DNA from: Caprimulgus europaeus
Lineage: Eukaryota > Chordata > Aves > Caprimulgiformes > Caprimulgidae
Reading direction: 5' to 3'
DNA: 64,000 nt
Assembly (NCBI GenBank): GCA_907165065.1
Contig: OU015538.1
Location: 18,181,165 to 18,245,164, forward strand
Shown here piece by piece: positions 1 through 9,650 of the stretch. Below the pieces are notes generated by a model. The model searched no databases. It saw nothing but the letters and a program-made list of their open reading frames with translations, and was not told where the DNA came from. Numbering within the stretch: the first letter of the stretch is position 1; each line of letters begins with the position of its first letter. Made by a program: the position numbers and the translations under genes.

Positions 1-3000
1 TGTTTTAATCATCTAAGTCTGCATCTGTAGAAATATGAATTTTAACTTCCCCTTTGAGAAAAGAATCAGGAATTGTTTAGGAGTTATTTTTTATTGATTA
101 CTTACAGCCTTTATCTGTTTTCTATGTGACTGTTGCTATATCTGTATTTAACTATAATATTTATTAGAAATACAAATAAGCAAAGTATTTTCAACCTAAA
201 TAGGCCATCACTTGAATACTGGCAGCAACTGGCTTAAAACATACCAGGAGCACTGCTTTCCTGGGATATCTCCTCACCTGCGTGGGTATTTGTGACTAAA
301 TTTACTATCTGGGAGAAACAAATAAAATTATATTCTATATCTTGTGCTTGCATAAATACATTTTTCAAAAAAGCATACTTTCATGCCTAGCAGGGTTCCT
401 GGGCCCAGAAACATCTATGCAAAGTGGTAGTTTTGAAAGGTATTTTAGTAAGTTGAACCAAATTCAAGGATGATTGGGAGGGTAAATTGCTGGAATTTGA
501 TCAGAAAAAAAAAAAATGTATATATCAGTGCATGTAAATAAAAGTCATCTGCCCCATGCTGGTGTGCAACAGTACAATTGCACAATTTACCTGATGAAGA
601 CAGAATTGAGGCTGCTACTGAGAGGTGCTATTGACTGCTGTAATAGGGTATAGAAATAGAAAAATGCTGAAAAAGTTTGAATAGCAATGAAACTCCTTAT
701 TGTGTTTCATAAGTGGAAAAAAAAATAAAAAGGGAGTAATTATTTTTAAAAATTATATATAATCATGAAGACACTGAAGGAGAAGTCTTATTGGACAGGA
801 GATGATTCTGTGTTTTGTAGATATGTTTGGAGTTCTTTAAACAATCTTCTACTTATCTACCATTAAAAAAATACTAAATTTTGTGAATGCACTGATTGCT
901 AATCAACAGTTTAACTTACATTTAACTTTCAAACATAGGAGTTGCATACAAGACTAGACTTTTGATCTGCTTAGCTATTTGGTGGTTAAAGTCTGAGGTA
1001 CAACCAAAGCATTGTTAGAGAAAGTAGCCTTATTTCCCTTCAGCTTTGTGTCCCTTCTAAGACTTAATTTCCCTTGTTTTGTTTTTACAGATACTTGCTC
1101 TAAGTCACTTTTGTTATGAAAAATTTAAATCCTGTTACTATACATTAATTTGTCCCAAACCTAAAATGGATCTGAATTTATTTTCTAAATACAACTGTTC
1201 TTCAGCATTGTATTGATTAAAAAGTAAATGAGAGTGAAAATAAAGAAAGTTTTGCATTCTTTTGTCTTAGTTCATAGCAAAAATATACCATGATTGCCCT
1301 GTTGTTTTTTTAATTAATTCTTTAGTATTGGATTGTTGGGAGTTGAAGTGTAAATCACTGTAATTGTTCATTTTAGGGGTGTCTTAGGAGCTTAAGCCAG
1401 CTGAGATCATTATGTCCAAAGTCCTCACTTAAATTATGGGTTTTTATTTAATGTTTAAGCATTTCAGAATTTTACTACTGAGAATTGTGGTAGTTATTCA
1501 TTCAGTACACATTTTAGAAGTTCCAAGACTGTTGCTATCTAAGCAAATGGGAGGAGTGAACCCCTGGCAGGGGGCTGTATTACAAGATCAATGATATCCA
1601 CATTGGCTTTTATTTTTGTTTTTTTTTGTGGTGATGGAACCCCCTCATTTTGTGATGTGCCAGTTTTACTTGAAGATACTGTCACCATCACTCTCTACTA
1701 AAATTTAAAAATCCATTTTAGTCCTGAAGAGGCTTACTGTGTATTTTTAGTGGAAATATTTCTGTTAGCTAATGCTAATACTGAGTCAGCTAATGAGTAC
1801 TCACAAAAGATGAAATTACCAGTTCTATACAGAAGGGAATTACTAATATTAGGATTAAGAAACCCTGATGCAAGCAAATACATACAAGAAAGGTATACAA
1901 CAAAACAATCTCTTTGTGAATAGAGTTCAGTCTTACCTTACTTCAAGCACTTATAAATATGCAGTATGCTATAAAGATGAGAACTGGAGAGAGAAGCTGA
2001 TAAAATGTATTTTGTACTGTTTTGTCTTCATGTTATTGCACCTTGCTCAGCAGATTATTTATTATGTTAGCTCTTAATAAATAATTGATGGTGAACTGAT
2101 AATACAAAATTTACTGAATATGTAGAGTGTTTTATTGTAACATTAATATGCTACAGGTGTGTTTTATTGGTCAATTAACATATGCCTCAAGGTGTGGTAT
2201 GATATATGAGGCTGCTGGTTGTGTGAGGTTTGGATTAGCAAGCTGGTAAAACACATCCTGGAGGGTCTTAATGGTGTTGTATAGTGAGGAAAGATACCCT
2301 GTATAGAAAGTGCACTGTGGTTGGGTATGCAAGCTAACTTTAAATGAGGAAGCGTGAGTTCTGCAAGTAGGCTAACAATAGCAATGTGCATCTTTTATGT
2401 AAGTTAATTTACTCTCTGTTTGGGAGAAACTATCTTAGGGCTAAGGTGGTTTCCATTAATTTCCCAGCTTTCCTGGAAAAGTTGTAAAAGTTAGTTTATA
2501 TCTCCTTCATACTTTATTTACAAGGCCATGTACAACACAAGCCTACTACTTATCTCTGAGTGCTACTCTTAATCAAGTAATGGTGTGAATGGAGCCCAGA
2601 AAATTTAAATTGTATTTAAGCTTCTTTTCAAATTCTTCATCTAGTAATGGTTTTCATTATACAAAATAAATAAGAGGTTTGGGGGTGGGATGGGTCGGTT
2701 TTTGGGGAGTTTTTTTAGGGTTCGGGGTCTTTATTTTTGTATTTATGTGATACTTGTTGCTTATTCTATACCTTTTGGAAAGGCTGACTTACACAGTATC
2801 CCTTGACTGTCATTAGTCTCTTCCTTCCTTCTCTCTTGTCTTATTTTCATTCCATGCACAACAGAAGATGAGTAGCTTTAGGCTGTCTTTTTGAGTGCAG
2901 TGCTTGCGAGGGAAAACGGAAAACTGCAGCGTTCAATGTCTGTGTATTCCTGGGTGAAACTGTCTTAACTGCATGCAAAGGGCAGAGAGCTCCAAGAGCA

Positions 3001-3239
3001 AAAGGATGTCTGCAATAGATCAGACCGAGTCCAGCTGACCCTGGAGAAATCAACAAAGACAACAGGCAATAGCAAATGCTTGAAGAAGTGTAAAAGCAGA
3101 GCAAGCATATTGATATTTCTGTATCTGTGGCTTTTCCTGTTTTCATCTGCAGTATAAGAACTTCTTAAGCAGAATATTGTATTCAGACCATTTTGCTTAA
3201 TAGCTTTTGAGTTCTATTCCATTTGTCTAAGAGGTTTTT
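1..3239. other. Noncoding AT-rich stretch
   Basis: No gene or recognisable mobile element was seen. The open frames here (69 codons at 1868-2077 plus, 75 at 2164-2391 minus, 99 at 2847-3146 minus) resemble no family I know and have no supporting context. A T-rich run occurs near 1610-1628. The only structured piece is the G-run cluster at 2681-2727, listed separately. This is either intergenic or intronic sequence. Confidence 0.7.
2681..2727 (+). other. G-run cluster, possible G-quadruplex
   Basis: Six runs of three or more G lie within 47 bases on the plus strand: 2681-2685, 2687-2689, 2692-2694, 2704-2707, 2718-2720 and 2724-2727. They are separated by short T-rich loops and sit in otherwise AT-rich DNA. 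The first four runs could fold as an intramolecular quadruplex with loops of about 1, 2 and 9 bases, and the later runs could substitute for the fourth. This is a sequence-pattern call; no function is implied. Confidence 0.45.
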
Positions 3240-3965
3240 AATCTTTTTACATGTAAAACCTGTCCTTTTGGAATGTATTACATCATTTTAATTCTGAATT
3301 GTGTGGGAAAAGCTTGAGTCTTACATCTGTGCTCATTATTTTAAAACCACTGCCACATGCTTTTCTTGCACACCCTATGGGTCTTGCCCTACAAGGTGTG
3401 ATGAATTATCAATCTATATTCAGTCATCCTATGCTCCCTCAACTGTGTTCTTATCCATGTTAAAGAAGACTCAGCTGTTCTCTGCTTAAAACAAATTTTA
3501 TCACCTTATTCTTCATTCTTTTCAAGTAGCTTATGAATATATGAAATAGTAGTGGCTCCAGCATGAGTCCCTGTGAAATGTTACTGAGATTCTCCCTCAA
3601 TTTTTAATTCTCATTTATTCCTAGCTTTTTTGTCCTATCTTCTACCAGTTTATTAGCATACAAGGGAAACTTCCCTTTTACCTCACACTAAACTTGTCTT
3701 TACTTTCTAGTAGAAAGTATATGTTTTGGGAATCCAGATATTATCATGTGCTTGAACTTTATTTAAAGTTTAACTGAGTTCTTTAAATAATGCTCTTAGG
3801 TTTTAAAAGCATGATTTCTGTCTGCAAAAATCAGGCTGTGCATTATGTTCAGCCACATCAGTAATTTTTTTCACATACTCAGCTACTTTGGCCAGTATGC
3901 AATAATGTTTACTCACTAGTATTTTTCCATGTTCTGACTAGAAACTTTTCAAACAACCAGGACCA
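3240..3965 (-). mobile_element. Ancient CR1/L3-type LINE remnant (reverse transcriptase region)
   Basis: Read on the plus strand, 3481-3960 follows, in order and with many substitutions, the reverse complement of the reverse-transcriptase region of the CR1/L3-like LINE common in birds and turtles. Landmarks are a TCTGCxxA...TTTTATCACC block (3481-3505), TTCAAGTAGCTTATGAATAT (3522-3541), ATAGTAGTGGCTCCAGCATG (3546-3565), TCATTTATTCCTAGC (3612-3626), and a CATGATTTCTGTCTGCAAAAA block near 3809-3829. The stretch corresponding to the catalytic FADDTKL-type motif lies at the 3481 side and is destroyed. Sequence between the landmarks is shortened by deletions. The left part (3240-3480) matches only vaguely and its boundary is uncertain. 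There is no open reading frame. The matching is from memory of the family, so the subfamily cannot be named. Confidence 0.68.
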
Positions 3966-6104
3966 TCTTTGCCATGTTGAAGTGATATCATGTTGACATG
4001 TTCAGCTGCAGATGAGAATGTGCTGAACACAGTCACCAGATGTTCTAGCAGTCTGCACTGGATGTTGGTGTATGTTGGAGCAGAAAAACGGAAACCTCAT
4101 GAAACACAGTTTTTCTAACCTTTTTCTTCAGAGGTAGTCCCCAGAATTTCCTGTCTGCTCTATAACAGTACAGGTAGCATCATTGGGGGCAGGGGGGGAA
4201 GATTTATTTTCAGGTAAATTTTTTAACTAAACCCCCATTTATATGAGCTGATCGTAAAAGTAGAAGCACTGCATTTGCACCTCAGCCTACCTGCTCAAAG
4301 CTATTTCTTTCTGTGCTGCAAAGGCAAATGGACTACTCAGAAACATTATTTTTACTTCAGCAGGTGATTAACTGATTTAAATGTTCTACCTGATTAAATG
4401 CTATGAAAAGTATTTAAGATCATTAGTGGTAACAAGACTAGCAGAAGAGCGGTAGCATGCAGAATAAGAACAACCTCCTGCCCTCATCCCCAACCCTCCT
4501 GTGGAAAGGCAGGTTGAAAATGAAGATCGTGTAACAAGAAAATGAACCAGGATCAGAAGCAGTATGATTTGCAGGATTTCAAACCAAGAGCATACGCCAA
4601 CAAGCAAAATAGTGACTTTTAATGGAAACTGATTTTCCCTTTGTGTGAGAGGTCCAGAACTTAAATATTATTGCTATGACTGAAGTGCTTACTTGATGTA
4701 CAGAACTAAACTCTCTACCTAGTGATTTTTCTGGTTTGTTTACCTTACTTTGCCCTGGGCTTGCTGAAATCAATGGAATTAGTTAGCAAAAAGGGGTTCT
4801 GAGTAGAAACCATGGGACCTGGTCCTGGAGTTTGGATGGGAATACTAGCTAGCATTTTCAGTCCACGTAAGGATGAGTCCTTCTTAAAGCTAAGGTAGTT
4901 GGAGTGAAAACAAGTGCCTCAAGGTTCGATTGAATGTGTTGGTTGTGGGCTACAAGCTTGTACTCAGCCACTGAGCACTTGCTGCCACGTGTACAGCAGC
5001 TGCTGCATTTCTCCCATCAGCTCATACCAGTCTCAGTTCTGACTCCAGAGATGAAGACAGTTTCTATTATTGATTCATCCACGTATTTATTTAGTTTTGT
5101 CCACTGTTTGGTCTTCTGGTAATGATCCAAGTCATGTATATGTGATGACTAATTAGTGGGAGCTGACTTCTCAAAACTATATGTAATTTGCCCTCACTGA
5201 CAAAGGCTTTGTTATTACTGTGTGGCTGGAATTAGCAGGGTATCTAGAATGCAAAAGTCTCTTACAAGCCATCTGAGTTACTCAATTCTTCAAGATCAAA
5301 GCTCTACTCAAATAAAAAAGTTGTGTTCAGATGATTATTTGAGACTTTTGATATTTTAATGGGGGGGTGAAGAAGTCTGTGTGCCAAAACAATGTGCTAT
5401 ATAAGGGTGTACTTCTAGCAGGAAAAACCTTGCTGCTGAATGTTCTTACAAATCATGCTGTGACTGACTATCTTTTAAGTAGAAAATATTGTTGATAATT
5501 CATTGGGCAGGCAAGAATCTTTTCTAGCCCAAGACTGTCTGAAAGATAAAAGGGCATGATGGGAAGGTGGCTTAGCAAGGGAATGTGAAATCTAGACAAG
5601 ATACACCAGTACTGCTCTTGACTGCAGATGAGACAAAGTTGTTTACAGCAGATAGCTCTGAGCCAAAAGTTTTTGAGGAAGGCTGGTATTTTGCCTGTCA
5701 GATCTGCTTCAGGTCTAGTGATTATCAACATCTTAGCTGCTTCAATTCCCTGATGAACTCCCTTGAAAACATGAGTTTTATAAATCACCTCACGACACTA
5801 CTACAAAGCCCTCATGATCAGCAATGCAGTGACCACATTTATGGGAAGAAAAGGCATCGTTTCTGGGAATAATATGAGAACGTATCAACTCCACACATCT
5901 TGATTGCAGACTCTGCAGGTAGCCAAGGTTTCTGTGGCTTACTCCTTGACCTTCACCTTTGCTTTCACAGACTGCAAACTTCTCAGACACATCCATAGTG
6001 TGAACTGCATCTTAATAGCTAGACTGCCTGGTGGAGAGGTTTCCTTCCATTCTTAATTGGGTGATACCTGTAGCTCATCCAGCATCATAAAGATGTGCTG
6101 CTTC
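3966..6104. other. Noncoding stretch
   Basis: No gene was recognised. Two G-runs occur at 4184-4189 and 4192-4198. A tract ending TTTATTTTCAG followed directly by GTAAAT is present at 4203-4219; this is acceptor and donor back to back, but with a weak donor. Overlapping open frames on opposite strands at 5468-5788 (minus, 106 codons) and 5585-5872 (plus, 95 codons) match nothing I recognise and probably arise by chance. Confidence 0.65.
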
Positions 6105-6535
6105 CTATTTGCAGTTGCATACTATCTCTGGGGAAAGTATAACAATGAAAAGTGACTTCAGGGTGCATATTTATATTATATTTTATAAATATTCTGACAC
6201 TTTTGACAAATGTTAAGTTGTACTACATTTGCTTCACTTTCTATTTCATCTCATATCTCCGTACTCTCTTAAACCTGCAATAATTTTTGCTACCTATTAA
6301 TGAATAATAAACAGTGAGTCCAGTGCAGGTTTTTCTCATAGTGTGCATTCCTAAGCAGAGGGCATAGACCAGGTGGCAGACCAAATGCCTTCATTAGACA
6401 CATCTTCACCATGACAAGAAGGACCAAATAACAGATTCCAAATTGGTCCCTCCCCTCCAGCCCCCTTTCCATACCAGTTGCATTTCTGTAGTGGTAATCA
6501 GAGTTTGGTACTGTGTGCATTACTGATTATTGGCT
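6105..6535. repeat. 431-bp local duplication, copy A
   Basis: This segment is repeated in the same orientation at 9220-9650, 3,115 bases downstream. Comparing the two by eye gives 6 mismatches and no insertion or deletion over 431 bases (about 98.6% identity). Similarity begins at CTATTTGCAG and ends at TATTGGCT, with unrelated flanks on both outer sides. The segment contains a TATA-like AT-rich block (about 6165-6192), an AATAAA (6306-6311) and a C-rich block (about 6448-6472). A 76-codon minus-strand frame (6290-6520) survives in both copies with one amino-acid change, but 6 changes are too few to test selection. It starts and ends without TG/CA, has no target-site duplication that I can see, and has no poly-A tail. 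The right edge at 6535 directly abuts the LTR fragment. Confidence 0.95.
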
Positions 6536-6836
6536 ATAATGCCATTGTTGCCTGGTCTACTGTCTGCACTCTAGTTATATTTGTATATTCTTGCTACTTT
6601 TTTTATGTTGGATCAGTTACTGGCTGAACACCTGCCTGATGATGGGAAGAAGTGAATGAATTTCTTATTTTACTTTGCTTACATGTGCAGCTTTTGCTTT
6701 GCCTATTAAACTGTCTGTATCAGAGTCCACAAGTTTTCTCACTTTTAGCCTTCCAAATCTCCTTCTCATCCCACTGAGGTGGAGCGAGTGAGCAGCTGTG
6801 TGGTGCTTACCTGCCTTCTGGGGTTAAACTACAACA
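6536..6836 (+). mobile_element. Truncated solo LTR of an avian ERVL-type retrovirus
   Basis: The segment reads like the 3' half of a common avian ERVL-type LTR. It has a GATGGGAAGAAGTGAATGAA block (6641-6660), then GCCTATTAAACTGTCTGTAT (6701-6720) with an ATTAAA polyadenylation signal (6705-6710). These are followed by CCACAAGTTTTCTCACTTTT (6727-6746), a GAGCGAGTGAGCAGCTGTGT block (6782-6801), and the terminal GGGGTTAAACTACAACA ending in CA at 6836. CpGs of the family are mostly decayed to TpG/CpA, so the copy is not new. The 5' half is missing: the recognisable part starts exactly at the right edge of duplication copy A. No internal retroviral sequence adjoins it, so it is a solo, truncated LTR with no coding capacity. 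The identification is from memory of the family. Confidence 0.8.
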
Positions 6837-9219
6837 CCTTTATAAATCCCTGTTCCCTGGTCACAAGCTGGAAAGAATAGTAGCTGCCTCCTTTGTAAGA
6901 TGCTATGAAATCTATTTATGAAGACTATATATTAATGCTAGATATTATTGTTCATTTCATGAATGTGCATATCAGAGGCCATGAGGCTGTAAGGTGACTT
7001 AAATAATGTTGTTTCCACTGTTACACAATGTTTTCTACTGTTTTTCTTATTATTTCTACAAAGTAACATAAAAGAATAGAAATTTTTGGAGGTACCTTGA
7101 TTAGCTCTGTTTAATATCAGTGTGGAAAATTCCATTCTAGATGAAAATGCTACTTGCTTTCCATTTAAAGGAAAATTTTCAGGTTTACATTCTTGTGCCG
7201 TGTGTTACTGAACTGTGGTAGCATCACATATGCCAGATTCCAACACACTGTTGAAAATGCCTATTGTCAAGACATTGGCTATCAGGGTATATTATGTGCA
7301 TTGCAGTAGCTGTCAGTTCAGTAAACCCAAAGATTAACAAAAGGCAATGTAATGAAAAGCTATATGGATTAATCTGTGTCCTCTCAATTTTAATTTTTAA
7401 TGACAAGTGTTAAAAGATATAAAAAATGATTTTTAAGTGACACTTGCTACTGGGTCAATTTTACTTTAAAAGCAAGATCAAATTGTGTAGATCAATACAA
7501 AATTTGTCAAATCTAGACTATTGGCAGCAAACCATATTGAGAACTAACCTATAATCTTGTAAGCTATCATCTTACAGGTGGTTTGTCACGTTTACTTGAT
7601 ATGATTTTATGTGTAAGAAATCTTGGGAAACAAATGTAGGCTATCAGTCTGAAATTACTGTACAAGTTCTTTGGCATCAGCATTGAGCTTTAAATTATCT
7701 CTTTTTTCAAAGGATACTGGATCCCATTTCATTTTCATAAACCAAGACTTTAAAATTCTTTGGGTGGGGGCAGAATATCTATCTTATTTTTATCAGTTCC
7801 AGCTGTTCTAATGCCTGTCTTTATGGCTTTTCTTCAAGACTCAGTAATGTTTTGTTAATGAAAACTTCTAATGAAAATTGTTTCTGCAAAATTATTTCAG
7901 TAAGAATATATGTTGCATCTGCATTCCTCACTAAAAATATATTTTATAAAAATGCATGTACACACACAGTAGTGTCTTTTTACAAATTATTCTGATACAT
8001 GTGAGTCTACCTGTAAGTATCTGTCTTATATCAGCTGTATATAACTGTAAGGGTTATTGTCCTCTTGGGTTACTCTGCTGTTACTCCCATTTCCCCCTTT
8101 ATGGTTAGAAAGAGAAAAGGTCTAATTAGACTGAGCAGAATCATCTGTAAATGAACCAGGTAAAGTGACAAGAGATAAATGAGACTATGTTATCGCCATC
8201 TAAAAATAGAAACCTGCAAAAGGAAGTGAGACAGGAAAAGGAGAGGGTTGATGCAAATGTGGTTTGAGGGTGTGGGAGCTGCTGAACTTTAGACTGGTAA
8301 AGCTATTGAGCAGATGTGAGTGGGGTTATACTATCTGCTTATCCTAAAACCCATAGGATACAGCAAAATTCAGGAAAAAGTTTTAGTCAATGTGTCAAGA
8401 AACCTTAATTATGTACCTGGACTGCTGTATATTAATTTTTTTCCAACAGCTTTATTTTTTATAAGTTGGTTGCTTACAACAGAGGTGGATATCATCTCAG
8501 CACTAAAGTATAAATAAAATCGAAATTTTTGGGGGGTTGAAAAGAAAGGCAGCTCTAAGGATATCTGTAAAAAAAGAAGCCATAAAGCATTAGAAATGAG
8601 TGGTAAAGGCAGCCATAACTCTATATTAAGTGACTTTAGTTATGTTGTGCTGTAGTGTAAGGACAGTGCATACTTCACTAGAAGGGACATTAGTCGTGGA
8701 TCTGCACAGCTGCTTTTCCTCCAGAAAGCTGAGAGAATAAGACTGAGGAACCAGGCTTCCAACTCCACAGTACTGCAGTGAATATATTAAACAAAGATTT
8801 ATTTTCAAAAGAAACTGTAATGTCTCATTTCTTTCAGATTTCTTTTTAATTTTTACCAGAATCTGTAACTTTCTTAATAGTTCAGGTCAGGTTACAGTTT
8901 TTTGCATGGTTTATTTGTACACAATGAGCAGTTAATGAGATCTTTTGGCTTAATGCTTCTAGCCTCTTCTATGACTCATCCTACCCCAGAGGTACAGTTC
9001 CATATGTTAACTGCACATCAGGTTCATGGCCTTTGGCAATCTGCAAACTACATCTCTAGATTACCTTAAGATTAACTAAAATCCATAGTACCTACTTTCT
9101 TTTTAAAAAGTTCTGTTAAAAGCCAAGTAGCATACTAAAATGTCAGTAGTGTATTTCAAATGTTCTTTTTTTTTTTCATGATTTTCTGTTTTAGACAAAC
9201 TACAGGCAACTCATTCGGA
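6837..9219. other. Noncoding stretch between the LTR and duplication copy B
   Basis: No gene, no gag- or pol-like open frame, and no second LTR is present, so this is not the interior of a provirus. It is AT-rich, with short chance frames of at most 65 codons. A T-run occurs at about 9165-9177. Confidence 0.7.
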
Positions 9220-9650
9220 CTATTTGCAGTTGCGTACTATCTCTGGGGAAAGTATAACAATGAAAAGTGACTTCAGGGTGCATATTTATATTATATTTTA
9301 TAAATATTCTGACACTTTTGACAAATGTTAAGTTGTACTACATTTGCTTCACTTTCTATTTTATCTCATATCTCTGTACTCTCTTAAACCTGCAATAATT
9401 TTTGCTACCTATTAATGAATAATAAACAGTGAGTCCAGTGCAGGTTTTTCTCATAGTGTGCATTCCTAAGGAGAGGGCATAGACCAGGTGGCAGACCAAA
9501 TGCCTTCATTAGACACATCTTCACCATGACAAGAAGGACCAAATAACAGATTCCAAATTGGTCCCTCCCCTCCAGCCCCCTTTCCATACCAGATGCATTT
9601 CTGTAGTGGTAATCAGAGTTTGGTACTGTGTGCATTACTGAGTATTGGCT
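9220..9650. repeat. 431-bp local duplication, copy B
   Basis: This is the partner of 6105-6535. It differs at 6 positions: A/G in the GTTGC(A/G)TAC block, C/T in CTATTT(C/T)ATC, C/T in ATCTC(C/T)GTAC, C/G in CTAAG(C/G)AGAG, T/A in CCAG(T/A)TGCAT, and T/G near the right end. Two of the differences are CpG decay, one in each copy, as expected if both descend from a CpG-bearing ancestor. The minus-strand 76-codon frame is at 9405-9635. Unlike copy A, no LTR follows. The right flank instead starts with an imperfect hairpin, TGTCA...ATCAATCATCATTGATGACA (9650-9679). Confidence 0.95.

Noticed and set aside
5585-5872. Translated ADETKLF as a reverse-transcriptase catalytic motif
   Set aside because: A single short resemblance to the YADDTKL motif. 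No neighbouring RT landmarks are present before or after it and the key second Asp is Glu.
6105-9650. The 431-bp direct repeats as the two LTRs of a 3.5-kb provirus
   Set aside because: The repeats do not start with TG or end with CA. No primer-binding site follows copy A, no purine tract precedes copy B, and the interval has no gag- or pol-like frame. The real LTR sequence lies between them, next to copy A only.
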